From NCBI RefSeq assembly GCF_016908275.1, contig NZ_JAFBDN010000006.1, positions 1 to 64,000 of the forward strand: a stretch of DNA of 64,000 bases. The letters are read 5' to 3'. The notes beneath the pieces were generated by a model, which saw nothing but the letters and a program-made list of their open reading frames with translations, did not search any database and had not been told where the DNA came from. Both the position numbers and the translations under genes were made by a program. Shown here piece by piece: positions 7,850-17,064 of this stretch. The DNA comes from Periweissella beninensis. Lineage in GTDB: Bacteria > Bacillota > Bacilli > Lactobacillales > Lactobacillaceae. Position 1 is the stretch's first letter; every line of letters starts with the position of its first letter.

Positions 7850-8653
7850 ATGAAAGAATATTTGACACTCCAAGAAATTCAAGCGCGAATGCTAGAAATA
7901 ATCAAAGACATAGCAAAATTTGCGATTGAAAATAATCTTAAATTTGTTTTGACAGGAGGCTCAGCCTTAGGCGCAGTTAGACATCAAGGCTTTATTCCAT
8001 GGGATGATGATGCAGATTTAGCATTACCTAGAGAGCAGTATGAATTTTTTTTAGCAAATTATCAACCTAAAATAAAAGATGTGGAACTACTATGGCATAC
8101 TACTGATAGGGAATGGAATTATCCATATGCGCGAATTGCTGATACGCTGACAGCACCAGAAATAATTTATGCACAAGTTAAAAATGGTATTTTTGTGGAT
8201 GTTTTCCCAATTGATCATATGAGTGATAATAAATTTATGCAAAAAGTCGAATACTATCAATTAAAAACAATTGATATTTTACGAAACATGGTGCGTAAGC
8301 AACATTGGAATCCGAATGAACCAGGTTTAAAAATTAAAAAATTAATTGCTCCAATTGCAAAATTAAAATCAGTTGGTTTTTATGCAAAATTAATGAACGC
8401 TAAAGCCTATCAGATTAATAAAAAGCACCAGTCTTCAAAAACAGCGGGATTGCTAACAGTTATTGGGGTAAATGGTATGCGCGAATTTGGCGTTGCTAAG
8501 TGGTATACAAGTACAATTTGGGTGCCTTTTTGTGATACTAAATTACCTATAGTTAAACAGTATGATGCGTATTTAACTAAAATGTATGGTGATTATTTAC
8601 AAGAACCACCAGTTGAAAGTCGAAAACATCATTGGAATATTTATCGATTATAA
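7850..8653 (+). CDS. LicD family phosphotransferase (second copy)
   Basis: A 267-residue LicD family protein with the signature LTGGSALGAVRHQGFIPWDDDADLAL at residues about 35-60 and FVDVFPIDHM near residue 123, so the putative catalytic WDDDxD is intact. The C-terminal half contains a W/K-rich segment and ends in ESRKHHWNIYRL. AAAGGA precedes ATG 7850 by 8 nt. It is followed by a TagD-type cytidylyltransferase gene, which could make an activated donor of the kind LicD-like enzymes use. That pairing is inference; the substituent is unknown. Confidence 0.9.
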   Translation: MKEYLTLQEIQARMLEIIKDIAKFAIENNLKFVLTGGSALGAVRHQGFIPWDDDADLALPREQYEFFLANYQPKIKDVELLWHTTDREWNYPYARIADTLTAPEIIYAQVKNGIFVDVFPIDHMSDNKFMQKVEYYQLKTIDILRNMVRKQHWNPNEPGLKIKKLIAPIAKLKSVGFYAKLMNAKAYQINKKHQSSKTAGLLTVIGVNGMREFGVAKWYTSTIWVPFCDTKLPIVKQYDAYLTKMYGDYLQEPPVESRKHHWNIYRL

Positions 8654-8658
8654 TAGTG

Positions 8659-8667
8659 TGTTATAAT
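8659..8667 (+). promoter_or_regulatory. Possible extended -10 promoter before tagD
   Basis: TGTTATAAT is a perfect extended -10 element 50 nt before the tagD start. No clear -35 is visible, which extended -10 promoters can do without. Confidence 0.4.
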
Positions 8668-8716
8668 TATTGTTTGTGGTACAACTATTAATGTTAAAAA
8701 ACAAGGAAATTTAAAA

Positions 8717-9109
8717 ATGAAAAAAGTAATTACGTATGGAACATTTGATTTATTGCATAAAGGCCATATTAACCTTTTGAAACGAGCAAAAGCATTAGGA
8801 GATCATTTAACTGTGGTAGTTTCAACTGATGAATTTAATGCAATTAAAGGTAAAAAGGCCTATACACCATTTGTTGATCGTAAATATATCTTAGAAGCAA
8901 TTCGCTATGTTGATGAGGTATTACCTGAAAACAATTGGGAACAAAAAATTGATGATGTTAAAAATAACAATATTGATACGTTTGTGATGGGTGATGATTG
9001 GCAAGGAAAGTTTGATTTTTTGGCCGATTACTGCGAGGTTGTTTACTTACCAAGAACAGAAGGTATTTCAACAACTAAAATCAAAAATGATTTAGGAATG
9101 AATAAATAA
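8717..9109 (+). CDS. tagD: Glycerol-3-phosphate cytidylyltransferase
   Basis: A 130-residue enzyme of the TagD/TarD type, which makes CDP-glycerol from CTP and glycerol 3-phosphate for wall teichoic acid. Motifs are YGTFDLLHKGHINLL (HxGH, residues about 5-20), the RKYILEAIRYVDEV helix, VMGDDWQGKFD, and the closing EGISTTKIK (RTEGISTT signature). The length equals that of B. subtilis TagD (about 129 residues). AAGGA lies upstream of the ATG. Another CDP-alcohol-forming cytidylyltransferase with a different alcohol phosphate is possible. Its neighbours (licD, GT2, glf) support a surface-polymer role. Confidence 0.88.
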   Translation: MKKVITYGTFDLLHKGHINLLKRAKALGDHLTVVVSTDEFNAIKGKKAYTPFVDRKYILEAIRYVDEVLPENNWEQKIDDVKNNNIDTFVMGDDWQGKFDFLADYCEVVYLPRTEGISTTKIKNDLGMNK

Positions 9110-9117
9110 AGCACTAA

Positions 9118-9147
9118 GTATTACTAAATTAAATAATTTAGTAATAC
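9118..9147. repeat. Hairpin after tagD
   Basis: A perfect 13-bp stem (GTATTACTAAATT and its complement) with a 4-nt loop AAAT begins 9 nt after the tagD stop. No T run follows, so it is more likely an mRNA 3'-end stabiliser or part of a longer terminator region than a terminator by itself. Confidence 0.5.
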
Positions 9148-9215
9148 AATTAAGCAATTGTAATAAGTAACGGTGGTTATAAGATTTATTATCTAATTTT
9201 TGTAAGCATAAAAAG

Positions 9216-9245
9216 GGCCGGATTTTGCAAAATCCGGTCTTTTTT
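9216..9245 (+). terminator. Terminator after tagD
   Basis: A near-perfect 12-bp stem (GGCCGGATTTTG and CAAAATCCGGTC) is followed by six T residues and preceded by A5, so it may act both ways. The rest of the 341-nt gap 9110-9450 is AT-rich and holds, apart from the hairpin at 9118, no feature I can name. Confidence 0.85.
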
Positions 9246-9450
9246 ATGCTTTTTATCACAAATTTGATTGGCCGTTTGGTAGTTAATTGCAATTCAAAGG
9301 AAAACCATTTCAATTGATTAGCATAATTAAGATGAGTAATTATTTTTTAGGAAAGATTTAGCATAATGTGTTAAAAAGGGTAGTTAAAAAGTTAAAATAA
9401 GAAATGGTATGATAAAATAAATAGGAAATTTACTTTGGAGGAAAATTAGT

Positions 9451-10374
9451 TTGAAATTATCAATAATAGTTCCCTCGTATAATGAAGAAGAAACAATAAT
9501 GCTTTTTTATGATGCACTTGAAGAAGTACATAAAAGTTTAACTGATATTGAATATGAATACTGGTTCATCGATGATGGATCAACCGATAAGACGCTTGAA
9601 ATTTTAAATAATTTACATAATATAGATGAACATGTACATTATATTAGCTTTTCAAGAAATTTTGGGAAAGAAGCAGCCTTATATGCAGGGTTAGAGAATG
9701 CGACAGGTGACTTAATAACAGTGATGGATGCAGATTTACAAGATCCACCAACACTATTACCAGAGATGATTGCTGGAGTTAGATCAGGTGAGTGGGACTC
9801 AATTGGTACTAGACGAATTAGTCGCGATGGTGAGTCAAAAATTCGATCATTATTTGCTAAAACGTTTTATTGGCTGATTAATAAAATATCATCTGTAGAA
9901 ATGGTTGATGGGGCTCGTGATTTTCGGGTGATGTCACGCCAAATGGTAACGGCAGTGTTAGCAATGCCTGAATATAACCGTTTTTCAAAAGGAATTTTTA
10001 GTTGGGTGGGCTTTAGAACTAAATATTTGGAATATAAAAATATTGAGCGTGTTGCGGGAAACACATCATGGTCATTTTGGCAATTATGTAAATATGCAAT
10101 CGAAGGAATTGTTACTTTTTCAGAAATACCCTTAGTTATTGCATCATCATTAGGGGCATTCATGGCTATTTTTTCAGGTCTTTCATTATTAGTAGTTGTT
10201 TTACGGGCTTTAATTAATAATACGAGTGTTGCTGGTTGGCCATCAATGGTGGCAATCTTTTTATTTATTGGCGGAATTCAATTATTTGTATTGGGGATTA
10301 TCGGACGCTATATTGGCAACATTTATCTTGAAGTAAAGAAACGGCCAATATATTTAGCAAAAGAGCGTGTTTGA
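9451..10374 (+). CDS. Membrane-anchored family 2 glycosyltransferase (GtrB/DPM1-like)
   Basis: A 307-residue GT2 protein. Residues 1-220 are the GT-A domain: IIVPSYNEEETI at the N-terminus, WFIDDGSTDKTLE, the metal-binding VMDADLQDPP, and the acceptor-site DGARDFRVM. Two strong membrane helices follow (about 225-255 and 265-290), ending in the positive tail VKKRPIYLAKERV. This layout is that of GtrB/YfdH-type polyprenyl-phosphate glycosyltransferases, which load one sugar on undecaprenyl phosphate for transfer outside the cell. The start is TTG 9451 with GGAGG 10 nt upstream. No matching GtrA flippase or outer transferase is adjacent. Confidence 0.88.
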   Translation: MKLSIIVPSYNEEETIMLFYDALEEVHKSLTDIEYEYWFIDDGSTDKTLEILNNLHNIDEHVHYISFSRNFGKEAALYAGLENATGDLITVMDADLQDPPTLLPEMIAGVRSGEWDSIGTRRISRDGESKIRSLFAKTFYWLINKISSVEMVDGARDFRVMSRQMVTAVLAMPEYNRFSKGIFSWVGFRTKYLEYKNIERVAGNTSWSFWQLCKYAIEGIVTFSEIPLVIASSLGAFMAIFSGLSLLVVVLRALINNTSVAGWPSMVAIFLFIGGIQLFVLGIIGRYIGNIYLEVKKRPIYLAKERV

Positions 10375-10476
10375 TAGACTAGTAAATTGATATAATAGTA
10401 AAAGAAATTTTATATTAATTGAAAAATAGTAACAGCTATTTGAAATTTAGCATGATTTAAAAGAAAAGGTAATACG

Positions 10477-11631
10477 ATGACAAATCAAAAGAAATATGAT
10501 TATTTAGTTGTTGGTGCAGGACCGTTTGGGGCAATCTTTGCACATGAAGCAGCGCGGTTAGGAAAACGTATTTTAGTTATTGAAAAGCGACCATTTATTG
10601 GCGGTAATTTACATACACATGAGCAATATGGTATCCATATTCATGATTTTGGAGCCCATATATTCCACACAGATAATAAGGAAGTTTGGCAATATATTAA
10701 TCAGTTTGCTGAATTTAATAGTTATACTAATCAAGTTATTGCTAATTATAAAGGCGAATTGTATAATCTACCATTTAATATGAACACTTTTTATCAAATG
10801 TGGGGAGTAAAGACGCCCTTGGAAGCGCAACAAAAAATTGAACAACAAAAACAAGCAAGTGGTATTACCGGGACACCTAAAAATTTACAAGAACAAGCAA
10901 TTTCATTGATAGGAACTGATATTTACGAAAAATTAATCAAAGGTTATACTGAAAAACAATGGGGTCGTTTAGCCACAGAATTGCCGGCGTTCATCATAAA
11001 AAGATTACCCGTTCGTTTTACATTTGATAATAATTATTTTGATCACCGATATCAAGGGGTACCAATTGGTGGTTATACCCAAATATTTGATAATTTACTA
11101 GCTAATGAATTAATTGATGTTCAACTTAATACTGACTTTTTGGCAAATAAAGTAAAATATTTAGCAGAATTCCCGAAAATCATTTATACAGGGATGATTG
11201 ATCAATTTTATGATTACTCATATGGTGAACTAGAATATCGTTCATTAAAATTTGAAACTGAAGTTTTAAACATGGATAATTATCAAGGTAATGCTGTTAT
11301 AAATTATACCGAGCGTAAAGTACCATATACCCGGGTGATGGAATGGAAACATTTTGAATTTGGCAAAGGGCAACAAGATAAGACCATTATTACACGTGAG
11401 TTTCCACAAAATTGGGATCGAACAAAGGAAGCATATTATCCAATTAATGATCAAAAAAATACGGAGCTTTATAAAAAATATCGCCAACAAGCACAAACTG
11501 ATCAACAAATTTTATTTGGTGGTCGATTAGGAAAGTATCGCTATTATGACATGGACCAAGTAATTCATGATGTCCTATTAACTATAAAAAAAGAATTTAG
11601 CTTACCAGATAATTATCAGTTTGTCAGATAA
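10477..11631 (+). CDS. glf: UDP-galactopyranose mutase
   Basis: A 384-residue FAD enzyme converting UDP-galactopyranose to UDP-galactofuranose, the donor for galactofuranose in surface glycans. Seen are the N-terminal FAD-binding VVGAGPFGAIFAHEAARLGKRILVIEKR, the family motif IGGNLHTHEQYGIHIHDFGAHIFHT, GYTEKQWGR, and the C-terminal FGGRLGKYRYYDMDQVI. The length matches the bacterial family (about 370-390). It lies 102 nt after the GT2 gene. Its presence predicts galactofuranose in a polymer made by this strain. Confidence 0.95.
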   Translation: MTNQKKYDYLVVGAGPFGAIFAHEAARLGKRILVIEKRPFIGGNLHTHEQYGIHIHDFGAHIFHTDNKEVWQYINQFAEFNSYTNQVIANYKGELYNLPFNMNTFYQMWGVKTPLEAQQKIEQQKQASGITGTPKNLQEQAISLIGTDIYEKLIKGYTEKQWGRLATELPAFIIKRLPVRFTFDNNYFDHRYQGVPIGGYTQIFDNLLANELIDVQLNTDFLANKVKYLAEFPKIIYTGMIDQFYDYSYGELEYRSLKFETEVLNMDNYQGNAVINYTERKVPYTRVMEWKHFEFGKGQQDKTIITREFPQNWDRTKEAYYPINDQKNTELYKKYRQQAQTDQQILFGGRLGKYRYYDMDQVIHDVLLTIKKEFSLPDNYQFVR

Positions 11632-11742
11632 TATTTAAAGGCGAAAGCATGTTAATTTCAAACGTTATGCTATAATTAATTAGTTAGTAGACTAATTCTT
11701 TAGTGCTAATATAATTCAATAATAAAAGGATGGAATTAAAAC

Positions 11743-12879
11743 ATGGCGAAAAAAACTCACGTAGCCTTGCTATTTGGTGGTAATTCTTCAGAGCATGATG
11801 TTTCAAAGCGATCAGCTCATAATGTCTTCGATGCCCTAGATAAAGAAAAATATGAAATTAGTATTTTTATGTTTTCTAAAGATGGTATTTTATTAGGAAA
11901 CCAACCTTCACAAAGAATTTTTGATGGTGAATCGGAGGAAGTTGTTGTTGCTGAAGAAATGGAAAAAATGGATTTGAGTAATCCATTAGCCCCAATTGCA
12001 GCTTTAAGTGAAGTTAGGGATATTGATATTTTTTGGCCGGTTATCCATGGTAATTTAGGTGAAGATGGAACGGTACAAGGGTTATTCAAGCTCTTAAACA
12101 AACCATTTATTGGAGCCCCTCAAACTGCTTCAGGAATGGCGTTTGATAAAGAACTAACAAAAAGAATTTTAAATCAAGCGGGCGTTAGAAATACTGAATA
12201 TGTATTAGTAACACCTGAAAATAGAGCTAATTTTCCTTATGAACAAGTTGCTAAAAAGCTAGGTGAAGTATTATTTATTAAACCTGCTAAACAAGGATCA
12301 TCTGTAGGAATGGCTAAGGTTAAAACAGCTAGTGAATATGATCAAGCATTAACTGAAGCACTCCGTTATGATTTTAAAGTTTTGGTAGAAAAAACAATTA
12401 AAAATCCACGTGAAATTGAAATTTCAATTTTAGGGAATGAAGAACCGAAAGCGTCGAAACTAGGGGAAGTTATTGTACCGTCAAATGATGAATTTTATGA
12501 TTACAATAATAAATTTGTTGATGCTTCAGGCGTTGTTTTTGATTTACCAGCTGTGGTCGAACCGCAGTTAGCCCAAGAAATTACACAAATGTCATTAAAA
12601 GCATATGAAGCATTAGAACTAAAAGGGCTAACCAGAATTGACTTTTTAGTTGATGAAAATAATGTGCCTTACTTAGGGGAACCAAATACGTTACCAGGGA
12701 TGACTAATATTTCATTATATCCACAGATGTGGGAAGTATCTGGTATCAGTTATTCTCAACTTTTAGATGAAATTATTAAGTATGGTTTTGCTGAATTTGA
12801 TAGAAATTCAAAAATTAGTTATGCGTTCCAATCATTAGGTGAGGAGCATGTTGGGGAAAAACGGTATACACAAGATTAA
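11743..12879 (+). CDS. ddl: D-alanine-D-alanine ligase, F-type (predicted D-Ala-D-Lac)
   Basis: A 378-residue ATP-grasp ligase supplying the end of the peptidoglycan stem peptide. Motifs are LLFGGNSSEHDVSKRSA at the N-terminus, HGNLGEDGTVQGL, KPAKQGSSVGM, and the Mg-binding LGEPNTLPGMT. In the segment FYDYNNKFVD the position that is Tyr in strict D-Ala-D-Ala ligases is Phe (residue 258, codon TTT at 12514). In Leuconostoc and many lactobacilli this Phe goes with D-Ala-D-Lac synthesis and intrinsic vancomycin resistance. It is a single gene with its own terminator. The specificity is inferred from this residue. Confidence 0.95.
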   Translation: MAKKTHVALLFGGNSSEHDVSKRSAHNVFDALDKEKYEISIFMFSKDGILLGNQPSQRIFDGESEEVVVAEEMEKMDLSNPLAPIAALSEVRDIDIFWPVIHGNLGEDGTVQGLFKLLNKPFIGAPQTASGMAFDKELTKRILNQAGVRNTEYVLVTPENRANFPYEQVAKKLGEVLFIKPAKQGSSVGMAKVKTASEYDQALTEALRYDFKVLVEKTIKNPREIEISILGNEEPKASKLGEVIVPSNDEFYDYNNKFVDASGVVFDLPAVVEPQLAQEITQMSLKAYEALELKGLTRIDFLVDENNVPYLGEPNTLPGMTNISLYPQMWEVSGISYSQLLDEIIKYGFAEFDRNSKISYAFQSLGEEHVGEKRYTQD

Positions 12880-12884
12880 TAATT

Positions 12885-12914
12885 AAAGAGGGACTAGTAA
12901 TAGTCCTTTTTTTT
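12885..12914 (+). terminator. Terminator after ddl
   Basis: Stem GGACTA, GTAA, TAGTCC extended by AAAGAG pairing into the eight-T run. Confidence 0.85.
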
Positions 12915-12965
12915 GTTATTATGAATAGATGAAGATTAATAATATTAATTAAAGGGAAGTTACTT

Positions 12966-14420
12966 ATGGATATAACTATTATAGTTGAAATTATTTCAAT
13001 AATAGTCATCTTAAATGCTGTGGGGGCGATTATTACTGTATTTCATGAAAAAAGAGATATTGCAGCTATTTGGGCATGGCTAGTATTATTAATTGTTTTT
13101 CCAGTAATCGGATTTATGATATTTGCAATTTTTGGCCGAAAATTAACTAATAAGAAAATTTTTAATGTTAAAACCCAAATTCGATTAGGAATTGATACAA
13201 TTGTCAGTAATCAAAAAGAGCGATTAAAACATGGTGATTTGCCGGTTGCTAATGAAATTACTAATAATGCTAAGGAAATGGTCAATATGTTTTTACGTAC
13301 AGACAAAGCAGTTTTGACGCATAAAAATGATGTTCAGATTTATACTGATGGTAAGCAAAAATTTGCGGCTTTAATTAACGATATGCAAAAAGCACAACAT
13401 CATATTAATGTTGAATACTTTTCAATTATGGACGATGAAATTGGTAATAAAATTGTTAGTGTGTTGGAAGAAAGAGCAGCAGCAGGAATTCATGTACGGG
13501 TTATATATGATCAATTTGGTTCACATGGTAAGAATAAAAAGTTATTTCAACGTCTTGTTGAATTAGGGGGCCAAGTTGAACCATTTTTAGCAAATCGTTT
13601 TCAGATTTTAACTTTTAGAGTTAATTTTAGAGATCATCGTAAAATGGTAATTATTGATGGAAATATTGGATATATCGGTGGCTTTAATGTCGGGGATCAA
13701 TACTTGGGAAATTCTAAAAAATTTGGTTATTGGCGTGATACGCATTTAAAAATTCAAGGGGATGCAGTTTTAGCATTGCAGTCACGTTTTTTTATGGACT
13801 GGAATGCAACGCATAAAATTGGAACCGTTGAATTTAGCAAGGATTATTTTCCAAATCCAAATATTCAAGGAACCACTGCAATGCAAATTGTTTCATCTGG
13901 GCCAGACAGTGATTTAGAACAAATAAAACGAGGATATATGCAAATGATTGCCACGGCGCGCAAATCAATTTTGATTCAAACACCATACTTTATTCCTGAC
14001 AGTGGTATGTTAGAGGTGTTGCAAAATGCAGCGTTAGCAGGTATAAAGGTACATTTAATGATTCCTAGTATGCCTGATCATCCATTTGTTTATCAAGCAA
14101 CAAAATACTATGCGAAAGAATTACTAGCCCGGGGTGGTAAGGTTTCGACATATGATAATGGTTTTTTGCATGCTAAAATGATGGTTGTCGATGGTAAAAT
14201 TGCTTCTGTTGGTTCTGCTAATTTAGATATTCGTTCATTTAAATTAAATTTTGAAGCAAATGCATTTATGTATGATAAAGAACTTGCACAAAAATTAGAA
14301 CATATCTTCAAAGAAGATTTAAAACACTCATCTAGTTTGACATTAATGACATATGCTAAGCAGTCTTTATGGCAGACTATGAAACAAAAATTTAGTCGGC
14401 TACTTAGTCCGATATTATAA
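12966..14420 (+). CDS. cls: Cardiolipin synthase
   Basis: A 484-residue phospholipase-D superfamily membrane enzyme that condenses two phosphatidylglycerols to cardiolipin and glycerol. Two N-terminal membrane helices span residues about 2-22 and 32-55. Two HKD catalytic motifs follow, HRKMVIIDG near residue 222 (then GYIGGFNVGD) and HAKMMVVDG near residue 401 (then ASVGSANLD). The length is typical of bacterial Cls (about 480). It is 86 nt after ddl and 15 nt before the M16 peptidase gene. pgsA, which supplies its substrate pathway, lies 3.5 kb downstream. Confidence 0.95.
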   Translation: MDITIIVEIISIIVILNAVGAIITVFHEKRDIAAIWAWLVLLIVFPVIGFMIFAIFGRKLTNKKIFNVKTQIRLGIDTIVSNQKERLKHGDLPVANEITNNAKEMVNMFLRTDKAVLTHKNDVQIYTDGKQKFAALINDMQKAQHHINVEYFSIMDDEIGNKIVSVLEERAAAGIHVRVIYDQFGSHGKNKKLFQRLVELGGQVEPFLANRFQILTFRVNFRDHRKMVIIDGNIGYIGGFNVGDQYLGNSKKFGYWRDTHLKIQGDAVLALQSRFFMDWNATHKIGTVEFSKDYFPNPNIQGTTAMQIVSSGPDSDLEQIKRGYMQMIATARKSILIQTPYFIPDSGMLEVLQNAALAGIKVHLMIPSMPDHPFVYQATKYYAKELLARGGKVSTYDNGFLHAKMMVVDGKIASVGSANLDIRSFKLNFEANAFMYDKELAQKLEHIFKEDLKHSSSLTLMTYAKQSLWQTMKQKFSRLLSPIL

Positions 14421-14435
14421 AAGAAAGAGGAAGAA

Positions 14436-15704
14436 TTGTTGGATTACAGTTTACGGCCAGGAGTAAAATTACATATTATTCCAACTAATCAATTTAAAAC
14501 AACCCAAATTGTCGTTAATTTAACAACGAAACATGAAAAAAAGAGTAGTACTTACCGGTCATTACTAGCAAATGTTTTAGAATTAGCATCGATGAAATAT
14601 CCAGATCAAAATAAAATTGCCAAACAAATGGCGTATCTGTATGGTGCTAGATTTGGAACTGATTTGGAAAAGTACGGCCAAGTACACTGCTTTAGGTATA
14701 TGTTGCGCTTACCTAATGAAAGATACATTGACGCTGATCAATCATTAGTAGTAGCAGGTTTTGACTTTTTAAAGGAAATTATTTTTAATCCATTAAAAAA
14801 TGGAGACCAGTTTAATAAAGCACTGTTTATACGTGAAAAAAATAATATGATTGCTGATTTTAAAAGTATAAAAGAAGACCGCCAAACCCATGCAATGCAA
14901 CAGTTAGTAGATTTGTATTTTAATAATGAACAAGCAACTCCCAGTTATGGACAATTAGATGAACTAAAAAAAATAACTAATCAATCATTAACAAGATATC
15001 ATCAAAAAATGCTAGCAGAGGATCAAGTCGATATTTTTGTGCTAGGAAATGTTGACAAAGAAGTCATTATTGCTAAAGCATCTGAATTACCATTTATGGA
15101 AAGAACCGGTGAAAATTTAAAACTATTTTATCAACAAGCTTTGAAGGATGAAGTTTTGGTAAAAACGGAACAAGCCAATTTAACACAGGCTAAGTACAAT
15201 CTAGCGTATCACTTTGATGTTAATCAACAAAGTGATGAAAAATATGCAGCAATTGTTTTTAATGCACTATTAGGTGCGACACCACTATCAAAATTATTTG
15301 TAAATGTCCGAGAAAAAGCCAGTTTGGCATATTATGCATCTAGTAACTATAGTCCAACAAATCAATTGCTAACGATTCAAACAGGAATTGATAATACTAA
15401 CTTAGTAAAAGCTAAAAAAATTATTTTGCAACAAATTACTGATATTCAAGCTGGAAAGTTTAGTGATTTAGAGTTAAATAGTGTAAAAAAGTATTTAGTA
15501 AATACTTTTGAAGCCTCATTAGACTCACCACGTGCAATCTTAAATAAAGCAATTTTAAATGCATTATTAGGTAGAAATGCAAACCAATTAGAATGGATCA
15601 AAAAGGTTAAAGATGTAACAAAAATAGATGTAATTAATATTGCTAAAAAACTAAATTTACAAGCAACATTTTTATTAGCAGGAGAACCTGATGGAAAAAA
15701 TTGA
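14436..15704 (+). CDS. M16-family peptidase-like protein without zinc motif (YmfF-like)
   Basis: A 422-residue M16-fold protein, paralogous to the next gene but lacking the HxxEH zinc site: the matching region reads LLANVLELASMKYPDQNK. The C-terminal half keeps the M16 fold signature (KLFVNVREKASLAYYASSNYSP). It corresponds to YmfF of B. subtilis, and such pairs are thought to form a heterodimer with one inactive subunit. The start is TTG 14436 after AAAGAGGAAG. It overlaps the next gene by 14 nt, so the pair should be made together. The substrate is unknown. Confidence 0.85.
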   Translation: MLDYSLRPGVKLHIIPTNQFKTTQIVVNLTTKHEKKSSTYRSLLANVLELASMKYPDQNKIAKQMAYLYGARFGTDLEKYGQVHCFRYMLRLPNERYIDADQSLVVAGFDFLKEIIFNPLKNGDQFNKALFIREKNNMIADFKSIKEDRQTHAMQQLVDLYFNNEQATPSYGQLDELKKITNQSLTRYHQKMLAEDQVDIFVLGNVDKEVIIAKASELPFMERTGENLKLFYQQALKDEVLVKTEQANLTQAKYNLAYHFDVNQQSDEKYAAIVFNALLGATPLSKLFVNVREKASLAYYASSNYSPTNQLLTIQTGIDNTNLVKAKKIILQQITDIQAGKFSDLELNSVKKYLVNTFEASLDSPRAILNKAILNALLGRNANQLEWIKKVKDVTKIDVINIAKKLNLQATFLLAGEPDGKN

Positions 15705-16962
15705 ATATAAAAAATTGGAAGAAGTTCGGTATCAAGAAACACTAAGTAATGGGCTAGACATTAATTTGTTACCAAAAAACGACTTTCATAAAACATATGC
15801 AGTTTTAACAGTTGATTATGGGGCGACGGATTTAACTTTTAAGCAGAACGGAAAACTAAAAACACTACCAGCTGGCCTTGCCCATTTTTTGGAGCACAAG
15901 TTATTTGAAAAAGCTGATTATGATGCATTTGAGCTTTTTGGTAAGTATGGTGCAAGTGCAAATGCTTATACTAGCTATACAAAGACGAGCTATTTATTTT
16001 CAACAACTAGTAATTTTGATGAAAATTTAGAAATCTTACTAGATTTTGTACAAAAGCCATTTTTTGATAAAAAATCGGTTATTAAGGAACAAGGGATAAT
16101 TGGGCAAGAAATTAAAATGTATCAGGATGAACCGCATTGGCAACTTTATACTGAATTACTTGGCACAATGTATCCTAAACAACCATTAGCACAAGATATT
16201 GCCGGAACGATTGATTCAATTACTAAAATTTCCGCAGAATTATTATACGAAAGTTATAACTATTTTTATCGACCAAATAATATGAATTTATTTATTGTCG
16301 GTAAATTTGATCCAACAGATGTGATAACAAAAATTAAAAATAATCAAAGTAACAAAGTGTTTGAAAATGCAAAAATTGTGCATCAACCTATGCAACCAAC
16401 GAATGTTGAGAAACCACATAAACTATCTTTAGATGTAGAACGCCCAAAAGTAGCCTTTGGTATTAAGGGAATGGATCAACGACCACAAGGAGTGGAAGGA
16501 TTAAAGTATAGTTTAGCTATTAGTATGGCTCTTGACTTGATATTTGGTGATACTGAGCCGCGGTACCTAAGGTTGTATAACGAAGGAATTATTGATGATA
16601 GTTTTAGCTTTGATTTTGAGTTACAACGTAATTATCATTTTGCTACGATTACAGTAGAAACAGACGAGCCACAAAGTTTTATTAATGAGATTCAGGTTGT
16701 TTTGAATAATGCTAATTTGGCATTACTTGCAAGTGAGTCAAGTTTTGAATTAATTAAAAGGGAAACAATTGGTGCGACAATTGGGATGCTAAATTCACTG
16801 GAAGGCATTGCTAATCAATACGATGGTGATTTATTTGATGGTGCAACATTGCTTGATGAACTAGCAATATTAGAAAATATATCTTTTGACGATATTAAAA
16901 GATATTTTAATAACTTTATTAGGGTTGCACAAATTACATATGTTTGTGCTGAAAATCAATAA
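15691..16962 (+). CDS. M16-family zinc peptidase (YmfH/AlbE-like)
   Basis: A 423-residue M16 metallopeptidase with the inverted zinc motif HFLEH (within GLAHFLEHKLFEK, residues about 65-77) and a downstream glutamate in EQGIIGQEIKMYQDEP, the expected third zinc ligand region. It pairs with the inactive paralogue upstream and precedes rodZ and pgsA, the ymfF-ymfH-ymfM-pgsA order of Bacillota. The role is probably processing of a peptide or membrane-associated protein; the substrate is not established. Confidence 0.9.
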   Translation: MEKIEYKKLEEVRYQETLSNGLDINLLPKNDFHKTYAVLTVDYGATDLTFKQNGKLKTLPAGLAHFLEHKLFEKADYDAFELFGKYGASANAYTSYTKTSYLFSTTSNFDENLEILLDFVQKPFFDKKSVIKEQGIIGQEIKMYQDEPHWQLYTELLGTMYPKQPLAQDIAGTIDSITKISAELLYESYNYFYRPNNMNLFIVGKFDPTDVITKIKNNQSNKVFENAKIVHQPMQPTNVEKPHKLSLDVERPKVAFGIKGMDQRPQGVEGLKYSLAISMALDLIFGDTEPRYLRLYNEGIIDDSFSFDFELQRNYHFATITVETDEPQSFINEIQVVLNNANLALLASESSFELIKRETIGATIGMLNSLEGIANQYDGDLFDGATLLDELAILENISFDDIKRYFNNFIRVAQITYVCAENQ

Positions 16963-17013
16963 GTTAAGAGAGTTTAAATCAATTTTTTTAAAGCGTGATA
17001 GCACTATGGAATA

Positions 17014-17022
17014 TGATATACT
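17014..17022 (+). promoter_or_regulatory. Extended -10 promoter before rodZ
   Basis: TGATATACT gives an extended -10 with TATACT, 5/6 to consensus, 43 nt before the rodZ start. No strong -35 is seen. Confidence 0.45.
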
Positions 17023-17064
17023 GTAGAAAGTATTTGTAAATGATGATGGAGAAAATTTAATAAT

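Noticed and set aside
9092-9313. Minus-strand open frame of 73 codons across the tagD terminator
   Set aside because: It reads through two hairpins, lacks a ribosome site and resembles no protein.
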